Assembly (NCBI GenBank): GCA_965218985.1
Contig: CBDCMP010000007.1
Span: 1,550,001 to 1,614,000 of the forward strand
DNA length: 64,000 bases
Source: Pseudopedobacter sp965218985
GTDB taxonomy: Bacteria; Bacteroidota; Bacteroidia; Sphingobacteriales; Sphingobacteriaceae
Direction of reading: 5' to 3'
The translations under genes were made by a program, and so were the position numbers. The notes beneath the pieces are model-generated. The model saw nothing but the letters and a program-made list of their open reading frames with translations, did no database searches and was not told the DNA's origin. Positions 25,398 through 33,373 of this stretch are shown piece by piece. Numbering within the stretch: position 1 is the first letter of the stretch; every line of letters starts with the position of its first letter.

Positions 25398-27821
25398 TTA
25401 TTCTTTTATCCTTGATTTCTCCTCATCAACACCTGTTTTGTTTCTGTTGATGGTTTTAACCGACTTTTTGCCTAGTTTATAACTAAAGCTTACCCTGAAG
25501 CTTTGTGTCTCCACTTTTTCCTTCGCTTTCAAATCAAGGTTATAAAAGTCACTCCGGAATCTGTTGCTATTCGTATTAAAGATATCAGTGGCTATCAATC
25601 TCAAGCTCCCGGCATTTTTAAATATGGATTTGGAAATGCCTATGCTTGCAAAGTACAAAGGTTTGAAACTAAAAATCCCATACGCTGTTGGTGTTTCGTA
25701 ATGTAATGCAACCATGGAGTTAAGGCCCCTGCCAAATTTTATGCTATTGTTTAAACTGGCTAATCCACTGAAACTCTTATTATTCATCATCCCATAAACC
25801 TCATCGGTATACTTGAAGAATTCATAATAAGTTTGCATGCTCAAATCCATTGACCACCACTTGTTGACTTCCTGCGGGATATCGAACTGAAATCCTACTG
25901 TATTTCTGTGATCATAATTCTTTTTCGAGGTGATAGCGACTCCGGTAGCATCATCCTGCTGATAAATGGTATAAAAGAAATTTTTGATATGGTTGTATTG
26001 TAAGCTGATGCTATACTGATCTGAAAAAGTGTAATTCATCTCATAAGCATTTGCAAACGAAGGGTTAAGTTGGGGATTTCCCTGATGATAGGTGTATTGG
26101 TCTAAAAAGTAAAAAAAAGGGTTTAAATCTTGATAATCCGGCCTGTTTAACCGTCGATTATAAGAGAAAGTCATTTTGTCATTCTTAAAAATACTTTTAG
26201 AATAAATGAAAACAGGGAAGAGGCTCCAATAGGCATTGTTAATCAGGTTCTCCCCCTGCATGTTTTTTCCCTTGGCCACTGTTTGCTCGGTTCTGAGTTG
26301 AAGCTGCAGATTGCTTTCCTCTTTCTTTTTTCTGAAGCTGAAATAGCCTGCATTAATATTCTCCTTATAAAGAAAATCAGAGTTAAGTGTGGGAAAAGGA
26401 TTATTACCTGATAAAGTTGCTATAGCTCTTGCACTGTTCACATTAGCCAAACTATATTTAAATCCAGCATCAAAAAACCAATCCTTTTTCAAAGGTTGAG
26501 TTACATCAGCCTTGATGGAGAAAAGATGGATGTCAGAGGGTGTGAGACTATTTATTTTAAACGGGCGATTGGGTCTTAAAAAAGCAGGCGGAGTGCTATA
26601 ATCGCTTTCAAATAACTCCTCTGAAGTCCTTTTGAAAATTAAATAATCAACATCTGCAGACAAATTTGTTTTGCTCTTTCCAACCACTCCGGTATAATTT
26701 AAATTAGCAGTCCCATTTTTTACATCTCTGTTTTCAAATGAATGGGAGAGCACTTCGGAATTCATTTGTTGCCTGGTGAAAATTTTAGTGTTGTTATCTT
26801 CATCAGAAGATAAAGAGTTAACGAACCCGTTAGCATTTATCCCAACTGACTGATTAGCATCAAAAGCGTAATTATACCCTAAATTTAAATTGAGGTTTTT
26901 TCTATTCTTAAGATCGGCATTTTTAATATCATAAAAAGCTCCACTACTTCTTATTTTCCTTGACAACAGGTTATCCTCAATAGCTTTAACCTTGCCAAAG
27001 TCGAGATTGCTATAAAAGGTGGATTTCTTACTTCGGTGATTCAAACTTAAAGCAGCGTTGTATCTGTAATTTCTCCCTACACCACCACCCACAGAATAAG
27101 TTCCATTAGTACCTATATTATTCCCTTTCTTGAATTTTATGTTAATGATCCCTGCATTTCCTGAGGCATCGTATTTTGCCGAGGGGGTATAAAGAAGTTC
27201 TATTTGGGCGATGTTATCAGTGGGTATATTTTTAAGATACTCCGTTAGATCCTGTCCGGACAAATTACTTGGCCTGCCATCAATATAAACGGCTACTCCC
27301 GTTTTACCCTTCATAGAGATTTGACCTTCGCTGTTCACGCTCACGCCCGGTGCGATTTGAAGAATTTCCAGACCTGAACTTCCAAGGCCGTAAACACTAT
27401 TCTCTACATGGAGGATGGTTTTATCGCCACGTCTTTCTATAATAGGAGGTTGACTTTTAACCACCACTTCATGGAGTTGCCTTGTTTGTTTCTGAAGTTC
27501 AATTGCTGGGATATTTTTAAGTGAGCTGGCATCCGTCATTTCAAAAGGCCCCCAAACAAAAGTTTTATATCCCATCTTTTGAAAAAGTAAAGAATAAATT
27601 CCGGGTTCTACTTTCAAAAACTCGAATGAGCCATCGGCCTGACTCTGTGAAGTTTTGATCAATGTGGAATCCTTGTCCCTGATAAGGGATATGATCACCT
27701 CATCGATTTTTTCATCTTTATTGGTGATGCTTCCTTTGATATGACCAATGCTGACTTGAGAATAACAAAAGTTCAATTCAATTAAGAAAAGAAGTGGAAT
27801 AAAAAGTAACCGTTTAAACAT
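25398..27821 (-). CDS. TonB-dependent-receptor-like outer-membrane beta-barrel protein
   Basis: The 807-residue protein has a signal peptide (MFKRLLFIPLLFLIELNFCYSQ), a carboxypeptidase regulatory-like domain (GHIKGSITNKDEKIDEVIISLI... about 27-110), a plug-type region (TILHVENSVYGLGSSGLEILQIAPGVSV, GVAVYIDGRPSNLSGQDLTEYLKNIP) and a beta-barrel of the outer-membrane-protein-beta-barrel family ending in SFRVSFSYKLGKKSVK plus a short polar tail. No TonB box or SusD partner is visible. Members of this family are often linked to siderophore or peptide uptake; the ligand is unknown. Single gene facing the DinB-fold gene. Confidence 0.88.
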   Translation of the reverse strand: MFKRLLFIPLLFLIELNFCYSQVSIGHIKGSITNKDEKIDEVIISLIRDKDSTLIKTSQSQADGSFEFLKVEPGIYSLLFQKMGYKTFVWGPFEMTDASSLKNIPAIELQKQTRQLHEVVVKSQPPIIERRGDKTILHVENSVYGLGSSGLEILQIAPGVSVNSEGQISMKGKTGVAVYIDGRPSNLSGQDLTEYLKNIPTDNIAQIELLYTPSAKYDASGNAGIINIKFKKGNNIGTNGTYSVGGGVGRNYRYNAALSLNHRSKKSTFYSNLDFGKVKAIEDNLLSRKIRSSGAFYDIKNADLKNRKNLNLNLGYNYAFDANQSVGINANGFVNSLSSDEDNNTKIFTRQQMNSEVLSHSFENRDVKNGTANLNYTGVVGKSKTNLSADVDYLIFKRTSEELFESDYSTPPAFLRPNRPFKINSLTPSDIHLFSIKADVTQPLKKDWFFDAGFKYSLANVNSARAIATLSGNNPFPTLNSDFLYKENINAGYFSFRKKKEESNLQLQLRTEQTVAKGKNMQGENLINNAYWSLFPVFIYSKSIFKNDKMTFSYNRRLNRPDYQDLNPFFYFLDQYTYHQGNPQLNPSFANAYEMNYTFSDQYSISLQYNHIKNFFYTIYQQDDATGVAITSKKNYDHRNTVGFQFDIPQEVNKWWSMDLSMQTYYEFFKYTDEVYGMMNNKSFSGLASLNNSIKFGRGLNSMVALHYETPTAYGIFSFKPLYFASIGISKSIFKNAGSLRLIATDIFNTNSNRFRSDFYNLDLKAKEKVETQSFRVSFSYKLGKKSVKTINRNKTGVDEEKSRIKE

Positions 27822-27992
27822 AGGCAGGTTGAATGCAGTTGACAGATGCTATTAACCTGCAAAATACATAAAATATCAAAAGTTCATTTTCTTTTAATAT
27901 AAAATCTCCTTTTTATTTGAAATAAATTTTAACACCTTAAAATATTTCATTGCCAATACTGGATATTTTAGGTGTGAAGCAGAGAAAAGATC

Positions 27993-28025
27993 AAAAAAAA
28001 TTCCCTCTCACAAAGAGAAAGGGAA
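27993..28025 (-). terminator. rpsP terminator
   Basis: On the minus strand, ATTCCCTTTCTC and GAGAGGGAAT form a stem with a short loop, followed by a run of seven to eight T (28000 down to 27993). It lies 33 bases beyond the rpsP stop codon. Confidence 0.75.
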
Positions 28026-28057
28026 TAAGGTGAACTTCTTTAAGAGTTATTGATTTT

Positions 28058-28615
28058 TCACTCAGCAGTTGGGGTCTCCTCTGTGGTTTCAGCTGTACTT
28101 TCTTCAGCCACTTCCTCTGGTGCAGTTTCAGGATCGGTAACTGCTTCCTCCTCAATCGGAGCATTTTTAGCTGCAACTGCTGCCGCCACTGCTTCTTTTT
28201 TCTTAGTCTCGGCTTCCAATGCCGCCTTCTTATCTAATTCTTTTTTAGAAAGTAAACTGTCTTTTTTTGTTTGAATCTTTCCTTCTTTACCTGCTAACCA
28301 GGTTGCAAATTTTTCATCTGCTTGCTCCGGAGTTAAAGCACCTTTAGCAACTCCGCCATTAAGATGTTTTTTGTAAAGAACACCTTTATAAGAAAGGATC
28401 GATTTGGTGGTGTCAGTTGGTGTTGCACCAGTGCTTACCCAATTTACAGCTTTATCGAAATTCAATTCAATTGTAGCTGGATTGGTGTTTGGATTGTAAG
28501 AACCCAATCTTTCAATAAATTTACCGTCTCTCGGAGATCTTGAATCTGCCACTACGATGTAATAAAAAGGCTTTCCCTTTTTACCGTGTCTTTGTAATCT
28601 GATTTTAGTTGCCAT
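28058..28615 (-). CDS. rpsP: 30S ribosomal protein S16 with acidic C-terminal extension
   Basis: The 185-residue protein begins with the S16 core: MATKIRLQRHGKKGKPFYYI, VVADSRSPRDGKFIERLGSYNP and a second half to about residue 85. A low-complexity tail of about 100 residues follows, first Lys-rich (SLLSKKELDKKAALEAETKKK) and then Ala/Glu/Thr-rich to the end. S16 binds 16S rRNA in the body of the small subunit. The long tail is common in Bacteroidota S16, while E. coli S16 has only about 80 residues. It stands alone and is not in the usual rpsP-rimM-trmD order. Confidence 0.95.
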   Translation of the reverse strand: MATKIRLQRHGKKGKPFYYIVVADSRSPRDGKFIERLGSYNPNTNPATIELNFDKAVNWVSTGATPTDTTKSILSYKGVLYKKHLNGGVAKGALTPEQADEKFATWLAGKEGKIQTKKDSLLSKKELDKKAALEAETKKKEAVAAAVAAKNAPIEEEAVTDPETAPEEVAEESTAETTEETPTAE

Positions 28616-28641
28616 TTTTTAAATTCATTAAAGTTTGCAAT

Positions 28642-28673
28642 ATCCCTTTTACCCGAAAAGGGATGCAAATGTA
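28642..28673 (-). promoter_or_regulatory. rpsP promoter region with a perfect 9-bp palindrome
   Basis: Plus-strand CAAATGTA at 28666-28673 reads TACATTTG on the minus strand, a TAnnTTTG -7 box. Directly downstream lies ATCCCTTTT-ACCCG-AAAAGGGAT (28642-28664), a perfect 9-bp inverted repeat around five bases. It is either an operator or a hairpin at the 5' end of the transcript. Confidence 0.5.
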
Positions 28674-28849
28674 AAGAAATAATATAAAAAATGCTAACAA
28701 TCAATAAATTGTTAGCAGTCAATGATGTTCAGTGCCAACGTTAATTTGATTTATCCGCTATCCGAACAATAAAAATCACTGCCTGGCATCCTTGAATCCC
28801 TGTAACAATTTAAATGTTTTCTCCTCTAAAAAGAATAAAATTAAAAAAT

Positions 28850-29170
28850 ATGATCGTTACCACCACCCCAAGTATTGAAGGAAAAAGAATTGTCAAATAT
28901 CTTGGATTAGTTTCCGGCGAAGCCATTATTGGTGCAAATTTCGTTAAAGATTTTTTTGCCAGTATAAGAGATATTGTAGGCGGAAGAGCAGGTTCCTATG
29001 AAGAAGGGCTAAGGGAAGCAAAGAATATAGCGCTGGCAGAGATGCAGGATTATGCTGCAAGACTGGGTGCAAACGCTGTCATAGGAATTGATTTGGATTA
29101 TGAGACTGTAGGAGGCAACGGAAGCATGTTGATGGTTTCTGCCAGTGGGACCGCAGTGTTTGTTGAGTGA
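28850..29170 (+). CDS. YbjQ/UPF0145 heavy-metal-binding-domain protein
   Basis: The 106-residue protein matches the YbjQ family: MIVTTTPSIEGKRIVKYLGLVSGEAIIG, then DFFASIRDIVGGRAGSYEEGLREAKNIALAEM and GANAVIGIDLDYETVGGNGSMLMVSASGTAV. The family forms homopentamers and its cellular role is unknown. I placed the start at 28850 (MIVTTTP), the normal start; a TTG- or ATG-extended form from 28814 adds 12 basic residues. Single gene. Confidence 0.9.
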   Translation: MIVTTTPSIEGKRIVKYLGLVSGEAIIGANFVKDFFASIRDIVGGRAGSYEEGLREAKNIALAEMQDYAARLGANAVIGIDLDYETVGGNGSMLMVSASGTAVFVE

Positions 29171-29309
29171 TCTTTGGCGCACCTTTCAGAATTCCGTATC
29201 TCAGTTTTACGAGGCTTCAATGCTATGAATTAAATCCCAACTTTTATCAGGAAGTTCTGATAACTCAGGGCAAATGCATTAAAATCAATGTTCCTGTTTT
29301 TAGCCACGA

Positions 29310-29395
29310 ATTTCACTAATTATCATGAATAAATGAGTTTAGCTCATTTAAAATTCGTGAAACCTGCCGGCCGACAGGCTGGTGACTGTCTAAAA
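29310..29395. repeat. Intergenic palindromic sequence
   Basis: The 434-base gap between the YbjQ gene and the GH18-NodB-GT2 gene contains no convincing gene. It holds CACGAATTTCAC ... AAAATTCGTG (inverted arms at about 29302-29358) followed by CCTGCCGG-CCGACAGG (29362-29378), an 8-bp inverted repeat with one mismatch. Sequences of this type are, to my knowledge, scattered in Bacteroidota genomes. The GC-rich portion recalls the inserts in the tRNA-Arg array. Confidence 0.45.
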
Positions 29396-29604
29396 ATAAT
29401 TATACAAATAGAAAAATCTAAAGATTTTTCACATATTAGTGAATCCCGGTGGAATATCGGGACGTGGCTTAATATTTTTAATGCGTGCAAAGCTCTGAAT
29501 ATTTTGATCTTAGATTTTCGCATTATCGTCGAATCATAATAGTGAGGCTAATTCATTGGTGAGACCTTGAAAAAACTTCAGGAAGACATCATGGGAAATT
29601 CAGA

Positions 29605-32600
29605 CTAATTGGATTGAACCACTACGACATTACCAGTTCTTTTAAGTACTCCCCAGCCGCTGATCTCCCCTTTTAACGCTCTTCTTATCGATTTGAAAAG
29701 AACATAATACATTAATTGCCTCCAAACGAACCGCTGTGGAATCAAATAGATCAATTTTCGCAGAGGTTCCTTTTCAATTTTAAATGCGAAGCAGGCGAAT
29801 ATTAAATCCACTATAATAAAAAGGAGATAATAAAAGAGCATTTGTCCAAAACTGGTGCTTAAAGAGAAAGTGCTTTGAAATGCGGCGATGTTCCAGACTC
29901 CTAAATCCACTAAATTCCAGATTCCACTCACTAAAGCACTGAGCATGAAAAGATCGGCAATTGGAGCGAAGAGTGGAAGAATGATTTGAAAAAGAAGAAT
30001 ATTAGGCATTCCCATCATCCCGAAGTAGCCATATTTCTTATTAAAAAGCGCATCTTTGTTTTTCCAAAAACTCTGAATCACCCCGTAACTCCATCTAAAC
30101 CGTTGTTTCAGAAACATCTCCAGCGTCTCCGGCGCTTCGGTGTATGCAATAGCCGTCGAACAATTTTTAACAACGTATCCCAGTTTTAAAATACGCATGG
30201 TTAAATCACAATCTTCTGCCAGGGTGTCGCTGGTAAATCCACCAGCCTTCTTAACCACCTCTTTTCGAAAAGCGCCAATGGCGCCCGGAATCACAGTGAT
30301 GCTGTTTAAAACTTCAAAAGCTCTTCTATCCATATTTTGACTGGTGATGTATTCAATAGATTGCCATTTGGTCAGAAAATTATTCTCATTTCCCACTTTG
30401 ACTGTTCCTGCGATAGCTCCGATATCTTCACTTTCAAAACCCAGCATTAGATTTTTAATGGCATCTTTGTTCAATTGCGTGTCAGCATCTATACAAACAA
30501 TGAAATCATGAGCAGCTTTTGCTATTCCATAGTTCAATGCTGATGCCTTACCGCCATTAGGTTTGGTAAGTATTTTTACCCGGCTGTCATTTTTATAGGT
30601 TTCTGATACCATCTTAAAAGTATCGTCCTTTGAGCCATCATCAATAAAAATAAGTTCATAGAATGGGTAATCAAGTTCTAATAAACTTTTAACGGTTTTC
30701 ACTGCAGTTACCTCTTCATTATAAGCTGGGATCAGTACGCTCACTGGATGGATATCCATAAAGCCGCCTTTAGCTATGGATCCCGTTTCCTGGCTACGCT
30801 TTTTCAATGCCAATACGGTGATGATGGTCAACCTCATTAAAGCTAATATGATGGCCGAGAAAAATACGTAGTAAAGAATCTTATTGCCGTAAAAAAGAGA
30901 GGTGATGAAAACGCCATCGGCCTTTCCGATGAATCCTGAATTTGCTTCATCAGTTATTGGAGGCATCACCTCTGCCCTTGACTTGCCTATCACATTTGCC
31001 ACGGTGGCAAAAGTATAGCCCTTGTTCTTGAAATATTTTATGATTCTTGGTAAAGCTTTCACTGTTTCTGAACGATTACCACCTGCATCATGCAGGAGAA
31101 TGATGCTTCCGTTCTTTTGTTGTGCAATCACTCTTGCAACGATACGATCTGCCGTTATTCCGGGGGTCCAGTCTTGAGGATCTATGGATTCTCCCACATT
31201 TATATAATTCTCGGCTCTGCTTTGCGCAACCGGCAAAACCTCCGCTCTAACCTGAGGTTCTGCATCCGCATTAAATGGCGCCCTGAATAAAATAGTGCTT
31301 CTTCCGGTCACACACTCAATTAATTTTCTGGTGGCGTTGAGTTCAAAAACTACCCTTGACTGACTTACCTTGGATAAATCAGGGTGAAAAAAGGTGTGAT
31401 TGCCAATTTCATAACCGTCTTCATATATATCTTTTAAAATAGGGATGTTCTGTTCAGCCATCATGCCCACTACAAAGAAAGTTCCCGGTACTTTGTTCTT
31501 TTTCAGGATAGCTAAAATTTGAGGGGTATAAGTGGGGTCCGGACCATCATCAAATGTCAGAATCATTTTTTTATCCGCCTGCCCAAACTTGTTGATGACA
31601 TATTTTGTGGGCAAAGAAAGGTATTGCTGATCTGTGATCATTTTTGAATTTGGATCTAACTGAACCGACAATTGCCCTTCTTTTGGGGTAGTCACCAAAT
31701 CCAGAATCTCTCCGTCACCTGTATAATTCACTCGGTCATTCAATTCAACTTTGGATAGATCTTTACCGCTGTAGTGCTCTTTTTTTAAGGCATCAATGGA
31801 TAAATCTTTATTAAAAAATTGCCACAACCTTGGATCCTCCGAACCTAATCTCCATAAGGCCACTCCGGCAGTCCCCCAATCATCAGCCATTCTGATGATG
31901 TTGAAGTTAGTGGCAGCATCTGTAAAATAAACCTCGTGGTTGATGTGCCGATTATCCTTATAGCGATAATGAAGATTGCCCGACTCCTTATCAAATACCA
32001 CCTTACTTTTATATTGTTGCGCATTGCTTATGGCTGTTTGATAAGTCACGTTGGTGCCAACACTGTTCTGCGGCCAGTCAAATCCATAACCAGCAATGGC
32101 CAAGATGATTTTGGAACCATCTATTTCGCTACAAATCTTATCCAGTTTCTCTTGCACCCATTCCTGGTGAGAGATATCACCTGCGTTACTTAGTTCTGTA
32201 TGCTGATCATAAGCCATCAGGAAGATATAATCATTATATTTCACCAGCTCTTTCACATTGTAATCATCGTTATCTGGTGAAATGTCCTGGGTTACCAGGA
32301 AACCTTTTTCGTGCAGCGTGTTATAAAGTTGTTTCTGGAAAGCGATAATAGGCTCGTCAGATTTCTCCACCAACTCCTCAAAGTCGATATTCACCCCATC
32401 CAGTTTATATTTCTGTAATCTGGAAACTAAATCATTGATAAAAACGGTTGTTCTTTTCGGTGAACTGATCAGCTTGTGAACAGCTTTTCCATCCCAATCG
32501 TTGTTGATGAAGTTTTTGACGGATGCGAGAATCTTTTTGTGATGTTGTTTAACGATTTTGATCACATCCGCATCTATTATAGTTTGAATGGTATCTGTGC

Positions 32601-33015
32601 CTGGGCTCAAAAAGAAAAATTCTGGGACAATCATATCCAGTTTATTGATATGGTCTGCTAAGGAGGTGTAAGATTGAGGATCCCAATCTACAAAGAAACC
32701 CACATTAATTCTGGTATGCTTGTTTAGATGCGCTTTTCGGTAACGGTCTTTGTCTCTTTGTAAAGCAATGATTTTGTTTTTTTCGATTTTGAAGTCCTGA
32801 TATTTAGCTGATTTTTTGAGCTGAGCGATGTATTTTAAGGTATAGGAATTATAAGCTTTGCTTAAATCAGGAAGTTTGGGATAGGTTTTGGAGTTTATGG
32901 TGATGATGACACAAATGATGGATAATATCATCACTCCAAATAGGGCTCTGCTTAACCATTTAAACCCCCTCCACCTTTTGGCAGAACCGGTTTGAAAAAT
33001 CTGTCTCTGTTGCAT
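29605..33015 (-). CDS. Membrane-bound GH18-like / NodB deacetylase / GT2 glycosyltransferase fusion
   Basis: The 1136-residue protein combines three carbohydrate-active domains. A membrane helix lies at about 24-42. A GH18-like barrel follows (about 100-400): VGFFVDWDPQSYTSL, LDGVNIDFEELVE with the DxxxDxE-like acid, YNDYIFLMAYDQH. The NodB polysaccharide deacetylase domain (about 475-690) has ILTFDDGPDPTYTPQ, GNHTFFHPD (metal His pair) and ILLHDAGG. After another helix (about 715-735) comes a GT2 domain (about 750-990): VSVLIPAYNEE, ELIFIDDGSKDDT, CIDADTQL, AEDCDLTMRI and QRFRWSYGVIQ, then C-terminal membrane helices. The set suggests coupled synthesis, deacetylation and trimming of a beta-linked amino sugar polymer such as PNAG or chitin-like glycan, analogous to the PgaC/PgaB pair (inference). 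It is a single gene, followed by no helper genes. Confidence 0.9.
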   Translation of the reverse strand: MQQRQIFQTGSAKRWRGFKWLSRALFGVMILSIICVIITINSKTYPKLPDLSKAYNSYTLKYIAQLKKSAKYQDFKIEKNKIIALQRDKDRYRKAHLNKHTRINVGFFVDWDPQSYTSLADHINKLDMIVPEFFFLSPGTDTIQTIIDADVIKIVKQHHKKILASVKNFINNDWDGKAVHKLISSPKRTTVFINDLVSRLQKYKLDGVNIDFEELVEKSDEPIIAFQKQLYNTLHEKGFLVTQDISPDNDDYNVKELVKYNDYIFLMAYDQHTELSNAGDISHQEWVQEKLDKICSEIDGSKIILAIAGYGFDWPQNSVGTNVTYQTAISNAQQYKSKVVFDKESGNLHYRYKDNRHINHEVYFTDAATNFNIIRMADDWGTAGVALWRLGSEDPRLWQFFNKDLSIDALKKEHYSGKDLSKVELNDRVNYTGDGEILDLVTTPKEGQLSVQLDPNSKMITDQQYLSLPTKYVINKFGQADKKMILTFDDGPDPTYTPQILAILKKNKVPGTFFVVGMMAEQNIPILKDIYEDGYEIGNHTFFHPDLSKVSQSRVVFELNATRKLIECVTGRSTILFRAPFNADAEPQVRAEVLPVAQSRAENYINVGESIDPQDWTPGITADRIVARVIAQQKNGSIILLHDAGGNRSETVKALPRIIKYFKNKGYTFATVANVIGKSRAEVMPPITDEANSGFIGKADGVFITSLFYGNKILYYVFFSAIILALMRLTIITVLALKKRSQETGSIAKGGFMDIHPVSVLIPAYNEEVTAVKTVKSLLELDYPFYELIFIDDGSKDDTFKMVSETYKNDSRVKILTKPNGGKASALNYGIAKAAHDFIVCIDADTQLNKDAIKNLMLGFESEDIGAIAGTVKVGNENNFLTKWQSIEYITSQNMDRRAFEVLNSITVIPGAIGAFRKEVVKKAGGFTSDTLAEDCDLTMRILKLGYVVKNCSTAIAYTEAPETLEMFLKQRFRWSYGVIQSFWKNKDALFNKKYGYFGMMGMPNILLFQIILPLFAPIADLFMLSALVSGIWNLVDLGVWNIAAFQSTFSLSTSFGQMLFYYLLFIIVDLIFACFAFKIEKEPLRKLIYLIPQRFVWRQLMYYVLFKSIRRALKGEISGWGVLKRTGNVVVVQSN

Positions 33016-33092
33016 AATTCGTGATGTATTAACGCTGCGAAACCGAAAAAGTGTTATAAAGAGAAAACGAGATTTTAGAAAAAAAATCTGGC

Positions 33093-33254
33093 TTAAGCTT
33101 TGGCATCGTCAGCCTGCATGTCTGAGAAGTCCACACCACATTTACAATTAGAGCCACATCCTTTTTTAGCCTTCAGGCTTAAATAAATTGACCTGGATAT
33201 GTAAAATACAGCCCCTAAAAACAGCAGGAATATAAGTATGGTTTGAATATTCAT
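33093..33254 (-). CDS. Small Cys-rich membrane protein (FeoB-associated type)
   Basis: A 53-residue frame starts MNIQTILIFLLFLGAVFYIS, one N-terminal helix, followed by RSIYLSLKAKKGCGSNCKCG with four cysteines spaced C-x3-C-x-C plus an acidic tail (DFSDMQADDAKA). It resembles the short FeoB-associated Cys-rich membrane proteins, which have one helix and a C-terminal Cys cluster. No feoB is in the window. It lies 77 bases upstream of the large fusion gene on the same strand and divergent from typA. Confidence 0.7.
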   Translation of the reverse strand: MNIQTILIFLLFLGAVFYISRSIYLSLKAKKGCGSNCKCGVDFSDMQADDAKA

Positions 33255-33340
33255 GATGATCCAAAGTTAAATTTTTATTAGTTGCAGATAGTCATTTAAA
33301 TTTCAAATGTTTAGCCCTTCCTAATTACCAATTTTAAGCG

Positions 33341-33348
33341 TACCTTTG
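33341..33348 (+). promoter_or_regulatory. typA -7 box
   Basis: TACCTTTG fits TAnnTTTG and is followed by CA, the usual Bacteroidota form. It ends 25 bases before the ATG at 33374. I see no clear -33 TTTG. Confidence 0.6.
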
Positions 33349-33373
33349 CAAAAATTTTTTTTTCCTTTTTTGC

